Source of the DNA: Komagataeibacter medellinensis NBRC 3288
GTDB taxonomy: Bacteria; Pseudomonadota; Alphaproteobacteria; Acetobacterales; Acetobacteraceae
Length of the DNA: 64,000 bases
Assembly (NCBI RefSeq): GCF_000182745.2
Contig: NC_016027.1
Location: forward strand, 561,001 to 625,000
Reading direction: 5' to 3'
Both the position numbers and the translations under genes were made by a program. Positions 60,819 to 64,000 of the stretch are shown here, piece by piece. The stretch's first letter is position 1. The number at the start of each line of letters is the position of its first letter. The notes under the pieces were generated by a model. The model saw only the letters and a program-made list of their open reading frames with translations. It did no database searches and was not told where the DNA came from.

Positions 60819-62489
60819 TCAGCCCACCTTTTTCGCTGCGTCCGCCTTGGCGAACAGGGCGGAAATGGCATCCTGCGCTTCGGTCTGGATAGCCTTGAGA
60901 TGGGCGGCGCTCTTAAAGCTCTCGGCATAGATCTTATAGACATTTTCCGTGCCGGAGGGGCGTGCGGCAAACCAGCCATCCTTTGCCGAAACCTTGAGCC
61001 CACCAATGGCCGCCCCGTTGCCCGGAGCATTGGTCAGCGTACTCTCGATCGGCTCGCCAGCCAGTTCGGTCATGCCGATCTGCTCGGGTGAGAGCGCCTT
61101 GAGCAGCGCCTTCTGCTCCGGGTTGGCCGGGGCGTCGATGCGCGCGTAATACGGTGTGCCAAGCCGCTGGGTCATGGCTTCATACGCGGCACCGGGGGTC
61201 TTGCCAGTGCGTGCAGTGATCTCGGCTGCCAGCAGGCCAAGGATGATGCCATCCTTGTCCGTGCTCCATACCGTGCCATTACGGCGCAGGAAGGACGCAC
61301 CGGCGCTTTCCTCACCGCCAAAGCCCAACGTGCCGTTGTACAGTCCGTCAACAAACCACTTGAAGCCCACCGGCACTTCCACCAGCTTGCGGCCGATTTC
61401 CTTCGCCACGCGGTCGATCATGCTGCTGCTGACCACCGTCTTGCCCACACCGGCGACGGGGTTCCAGACATCACGGTTGTTGAACAGGTACTCAATGGCG
61501 GTGGCAAGGTAGTGGTTGGGGTTCATCAGCCCGAATTTTCCCGACACGATGCCATGACGGTCCGCATCGGTATCATTGGCAAACGCGATGTCGAAGCGGT
61601 CCTTCATGCTGACCAGTCGCGCCATGGCGTAGGGCGAAGAACAGTCCATGCGGATCTGACCATCCCAGTCAGCGGTCATGAAACGGAAGGTGGGGTCCAC
61701 TTCCTTGCTGACGATGGTAGCGTTGATGCCGTATTTGTCGATGATCGGCTGCCAGTAATCCACCGCAGCCCCACCCAGCGGGTCGATCCCGATGGAAATG
61801 CCGGACTGGCGGATGATCTCCATGTCCACCACCGCACCCAGGTCATCCACGTACGGGGTGATATAGTCATGGCGCTTCGTGGTGGGGGCCTTGAGCGCAT
61901 CCTCGAAGGAGATGCGGTTCACGCCTGCCATCTTCTTGCTGATGAAATCATTCGCCGCTGCCTCAACCACCTTGGTGATGTCGGTATCGGCCGGGCCGCC
62001 ATGGGGGGGATTGTACTTGAAGCCCCCGTCCTCGGGCGGGTTGTGCGATGGCGTGATCACCACGCCATCGGCCAGATCCGTGCTGCGGTCACGGTTATAG
62101 GTCAGGATGGCATGCGAGATGACGGGGGTTGGCGTATAACCATCCTTCGCATCAATACGCACTTCCAGCCCGGCTGCGGCAAACACTTCCAGCGCGGATT
62201 TCAGCGCAGGGCGGGAGAGGGCATGCGTATCGATGCCGATGAACAGCGGACCGGTGATGCCCGCGTTCTTCCGGTAATCGACAATCGCCTGGCTGATGGC
62301 CAGGATATGCTCTTCATTGAAGCTGGTGCTCAGCGAGGAACCCCGATGTCCCGATGTGCCAAAGGCCACCCGCTGCGTGGCGATGGTGGGGTCAGGCTTG
62401 CGGGTATAATATGCATCAAGCAGGGCATCGATATTGACAAGGCGGTCCGGATCGACCGGCTTCCCGGCAAACGGGCTTATGCTGGGCAT
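60819..62489 (-). CDS. pgm: Phosphoglucomutase (alpha-D-glucose phosphate specific)
   Basis: The 556-residue enzyme interconverts glucose 1- and 6-phosphate and feeds UDP-glucose and cellulose formation. It shows RVAFGTSGHRGSSLSTSF, the phosphoserine loop VVITPSHNPPEDGG, the metal loop FANDTDADRHG, the sugar loop GFGGEESAGASF and the phosphate loop ARPSGTENVYKIY. Length matches the acetic acid bacterial CelB-type enzyme. Start ATG 62489 opens MPSISPFAGKPVD. Confidence 0.97.
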   Translation of the reverse strand: MPSISPFAGKPVDPDRLVNIDALLDAYYTRKPDPTIATQRVAFGTSGHRGSSLSTSFNEEHILAISQAIVDYRKNAGITGPLFIGIDTHALSRPALKSALEVFAAAGLEVRIDAKDGYTPTPVISHAILTYNRDRSTDLADGVVITPSHNPPEDGGFKYNPPHGGPADTDITKVVEAAANDFISKKMAGVNRISFEDALKAPTTKRHDYITPYVDDLGAVVDMEIIRQSGISIGIDPLGGAAVDYWQPIIDKYGINATIVSKEVDPTFRFMTADWDGQIRMDCSSPYAMARLVSMKDRFDIAFANDTDADRHGIVSGKFGLMNPNHYLATAIEYLFNNRDVWNPVAGVGKTVVSSSMIDRVAKEIGRKLVEVPVGFKWFVDGLYNGTLGFGGEESAGASFLRRNGTVWSTDKDGIILGLLAAEITARTGKTPGAAYEAMTQRLGTPYYARIDAPANPEQKALLKALSPEQIGMTELAGEPIESTLTNAPGNGAAIGGLKVSAKDGWFAARPSGTENVYKIYAESFKSAAHLKAIQTEAQDAISALFAKADAAKKVG

Positions 62490-62764
62490 TGAGTGCTCCC
62501 GAAATGTAATAATGAAAAAGCGCGTATTCCGACAAATTTCCTTACAGGCCAGAAAATCGACCGTCCAGCTACAAACTACGGTTGCACGCCGCCGGAGCCG
62601 TCCCACGAGTCAGGAAGGAAAAAGCATCATACCCGGACACTGGCGCGCGGATCAGGGTAATGGCATTGAACTATATCAAGTTCGGCACCTTTTTCATAAG
62701 CCAGCCCCACCCGCACCTGACACCCCGGTTGCGGCAGGCCGGATGCAATACCTACCATACGGGA

Positions 62765-63112
62765 ATGGATATGTTGCCAGCACCTTCCACGGCTTCAGAC
62801 AACAGCGCCGAGCACATGCGCCGCAGGCGGCTTGAGCGACTGCTCAGGCGGCTACCCGCGCGCGGCGAGCAGGCCATGCGCTGGCTACTCCAACCCGGCA
62901 GGGCAGGGCTGCGCCTTGTGCTGGGCTGCCTGCTGATGATCGGCGGCGTATTGAGTTTCCTGCCCATACTGGGGCTGTGGATGCTGCCGCTGGGCATCAT
63001 CTTGCTGGCGGAGGACGTTCCGCTGCTGCGCCGGCTGAGCGAGCGCATGCTGGAATGGATCGAACGCCGCCACCCGAACTGGCTGGCACCCGAAACCGGG
63101 CACACGCCCTGA
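62765..63112 (+). CDS. Small membrane protein, PGPGW-type
   Basis: The 115-residue protein has an Arg-rich N-terminal half (MRRRRLERLLRRLPARGEQ), then two closely spaced hydrophobic segments (LVLGCLLMIGGVLSFLPILG, LWMLPLGIILLAEDVP) and a final ERRHPNW. This pattern resembles PGPGW/Trp-rich two-helix membrane proteins of unknown function. The start is uncertain (62765, 62771 or 62816 ATG); none has a strong ribosome site. Confidence 0.65.
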   Translation: MDMLPAPSTASDNSAEHMRRRRLERLLRRLPARGEQAMRWLLQPGRAGLRLVLGCLLMIGGVLSFLPILGLWMLPLGIILLAEDVPLLRRLSERMLEWIERRHPNWLAPETGHTP

Positions 63113-63130
63113 ACGCGCAGCCTGTCCGCC

Positions 63131-63586
63131 TTACTCGCGTTGGCCGCTCTTTGCCTTGGGGCGCCCCACAACGGAAAGCCGGGTGGTGACCAGGTCGTAA
63201 CCCATCTGGCGCACGATTCCCGCCAGCAGGGAATCCAGTTCGGTATTCTCGAACTCGATCACCTTGCCGCTATCGGCATCAATCAGGTGATAGTGATCGC
63301 CATGGTCGCCATCGGCCACTTCATAACGGGCACGGCCGCCACCAAAGTCACGACGCTGGAGGATTCCGTTTTCCTCGAACAGGCGCACGGTACGGTACAC
63401 GGTGGCGATCGAAATGCGTGGGTCCACTTCCACCGCGCGGCGGTAGAGTTCCTCCACATCCGGGTGGTCATCGCTATCAGACAGGACAAAGGCAATTGTC
63501 CGGCGCTGGCCGGTCAGTTTCAGGCCGCGCTGGCGGCACAGTTCCGCCAGCGGGGAATCGGGGGAATTCGGCTCTTTCATCGTCAT
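63131..63586 (-). CDS. fur: Fur family iron-responsive regulator
   Basis: The 151-residue protein has the Fur winged helix (LKLTGQRRTIAFVLSDSDDH, RISIATVYRTVRLFEENGIL) and the C-terminal metal site region DHGDHYHLIDADSGKVIEFE. The Cys-x-x-Cys pair of E. coli-type Fur is absent (DADS at that position), as in alphaproteobacterial Fur/Mur proteins. The regulator would bind iron or manganese. A Fur box lies about 70-95 bases upstream in the shared promoter region with the next gene. Its start is ATG 63586; 63580 is also possible. Confidence 0.9.
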   Translation of the reverse strand: MTMKEPNSPDSPLAELCRQRGLKLTGQRRTIAFVLSDSDDHPDVEELYRRAVEVDPRISIATVYRTVRLFEENGILQRRDFGGGRARYEVADGDHGDHYHLIDADSGKVIEFENTELDSLLAGIVRQMGYDLVTTRLSVVGRPKAKSGQRE

Positions 63587-63654
63587 GCAACGTAAGCCAG
63601 ACAGACCGCCGCGGTCCAGTAGGGAAGATGTGCCCTGTCGTGCGATTTTAGTTG

Positions 63655-63679
63655 CAAATGATAATCTTTCTCATTAATA
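63655..63679. promoter_or_regulatory. Fur box between fur and the next gene
   Basis: TGCAAATGATAATCTTTCTC followed by ATTAA resembles the Fur consensus GATAATGATAATCATTATC. It is 48 bases before the plus-strand ATG at 63727 and 69 bases from the fur start, suiting iron control of that gene, of fur, or both. Confidence 0.65.
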
Positions 63680-63726
63680 AGGAATGACCGACACAACAGG
63701 AGCGGGCCACGCCACGGCCCGAGCGG

Positions 63727-64000
63727 ATGATGACCGACACGACCGTTTTCATGAATGATCTTTCGTGCAGCGAACGCCTGCTGGTCTGGTGCGTGCGCCG
63801 CCTTAACGGCGGTGACAGTACGGGCGCAGGCATGCCCGGACTGGCGCTGCCGTGCTTCAGGGCGGATTTCGCCGCCGTGGTCGAGGCCTTCCACATGGCG
63901 CTGGCCCGACTGCGCGCCTACCAGCGTGAGCCGGTGGATGTAGGCATATGCAGCGCAACCCGCCTGACCGGCACCGAAAACCGTTTCCTCCTCGCCGCCA
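63727..64000 (+). CDS. Unknown protein, 3' end outside window, behind a Fur box
   Basis: The frame from ATG 63727 is open to the right edge (91 residues). It reads MMTDTTVFMNDLSCSERLLV, WCVRRLNGGDST, a CFRADFAAVVEAFHMALARL helix and a VDVGICSATRLTG segment. Two Cys in the first half and one later are notable, but no family is recognised. The Fur box suggests iron-dependent expression. Confidence 0.6.
   Translation, partial: MMTDTTVFMNDLSCSERLLVWCVRRLNGGDSTGAGMPGLALPCFRADFAAVVEAFHMALARLRAYQREPVDVGICSATRLTGTENRFLLAA

Overview
The window is GC-rich bacterial chromosome with AT-rich intergenic islands. Several genes point to an acetic acid bacterium (Acetobacteraceae, probably Komagataeibacter or Gluconacetobacter): a phosphoglucomutase of the roughly 555-residue cellulose-pathway type, a PAS-GAF-GGDEF-EAL protein resembling the oxygen-sensing phosphodiesterases of cellulose producers, an OprB porin, an exported lipase pair, and a Cys-poor alphaproteobacterial Fur. 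The genus is inferred from gene content, not from a marker gene.

Layout. (1) 1-9715: the tail, baseplate and lysis part of a Mu/P2-like contractile phage or phage-derived particle. It runs hub-associated protein, gpX-like, gpD-like hub, gpV spike, gp25-like wedge, gpJ, gpI, fibre, a second fibre-like protein, coiled-coil membrane protein, lysozyme-like protein, holin-like protein and a Tat lipoprotein. A dead GNAT gene lies antisense in the middle of the baseplate operon. (2) 9716-18524: mixed chromosomal genes (nitronate monooxygenase, MgtC, DUF952, SDR) with many very small exported or regulatory proteins, two copies of an 88-bp repeat and two decayed genes. (3) 18525-31159: secreted lipase, MFS transporter, OprB porin, a c-di-GMP enzyme beside its own decayed paralogue, a gene split by a complete IS5-like element, a serine recombinase and a TetR regulator. 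(4) 31160-50637: a dense set of exported and inner-membrane functions for nucleic acid and purine use. (5) 50639-64000: IS481 remnant, tRNA-Ser, gatCAB, ruvX, an aquaporin plus dihydroxyacetone kinase pair, an exported cAMP phosphodiesterase-like protein, pgm, fur and the start of a gene behind a Fur box.

The most interesting block is region 4. In one 19.5-kb stretch it has an RNase T2 lipoprotein, an exported AcpA-type phosphatase, a periplasmic NUP-family protein, two exported nucleoside hydrolase family proteins on either side of a TonB-dependent receptor, an exported amidohydrolase, an AzgA-type purine permease and adenine deaminase, with GntR and IclR regulators. Read together these make a plausible route from extracellular RNA or nucleotides to nucleosides, free bases and imported hypoxanthine or adenine. 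The enzyme families are read from sequence; the joint pathway is inference.

Decay is common: a GNAT acetyltransferase, a sulfotransferase, an SDR, a PAS-GAF-EAL protein, an ISL3-like and an IS481-like transposase are all broken, and one ORF is cut by the IS5-like element with an ACGT direct repeat at its ends.
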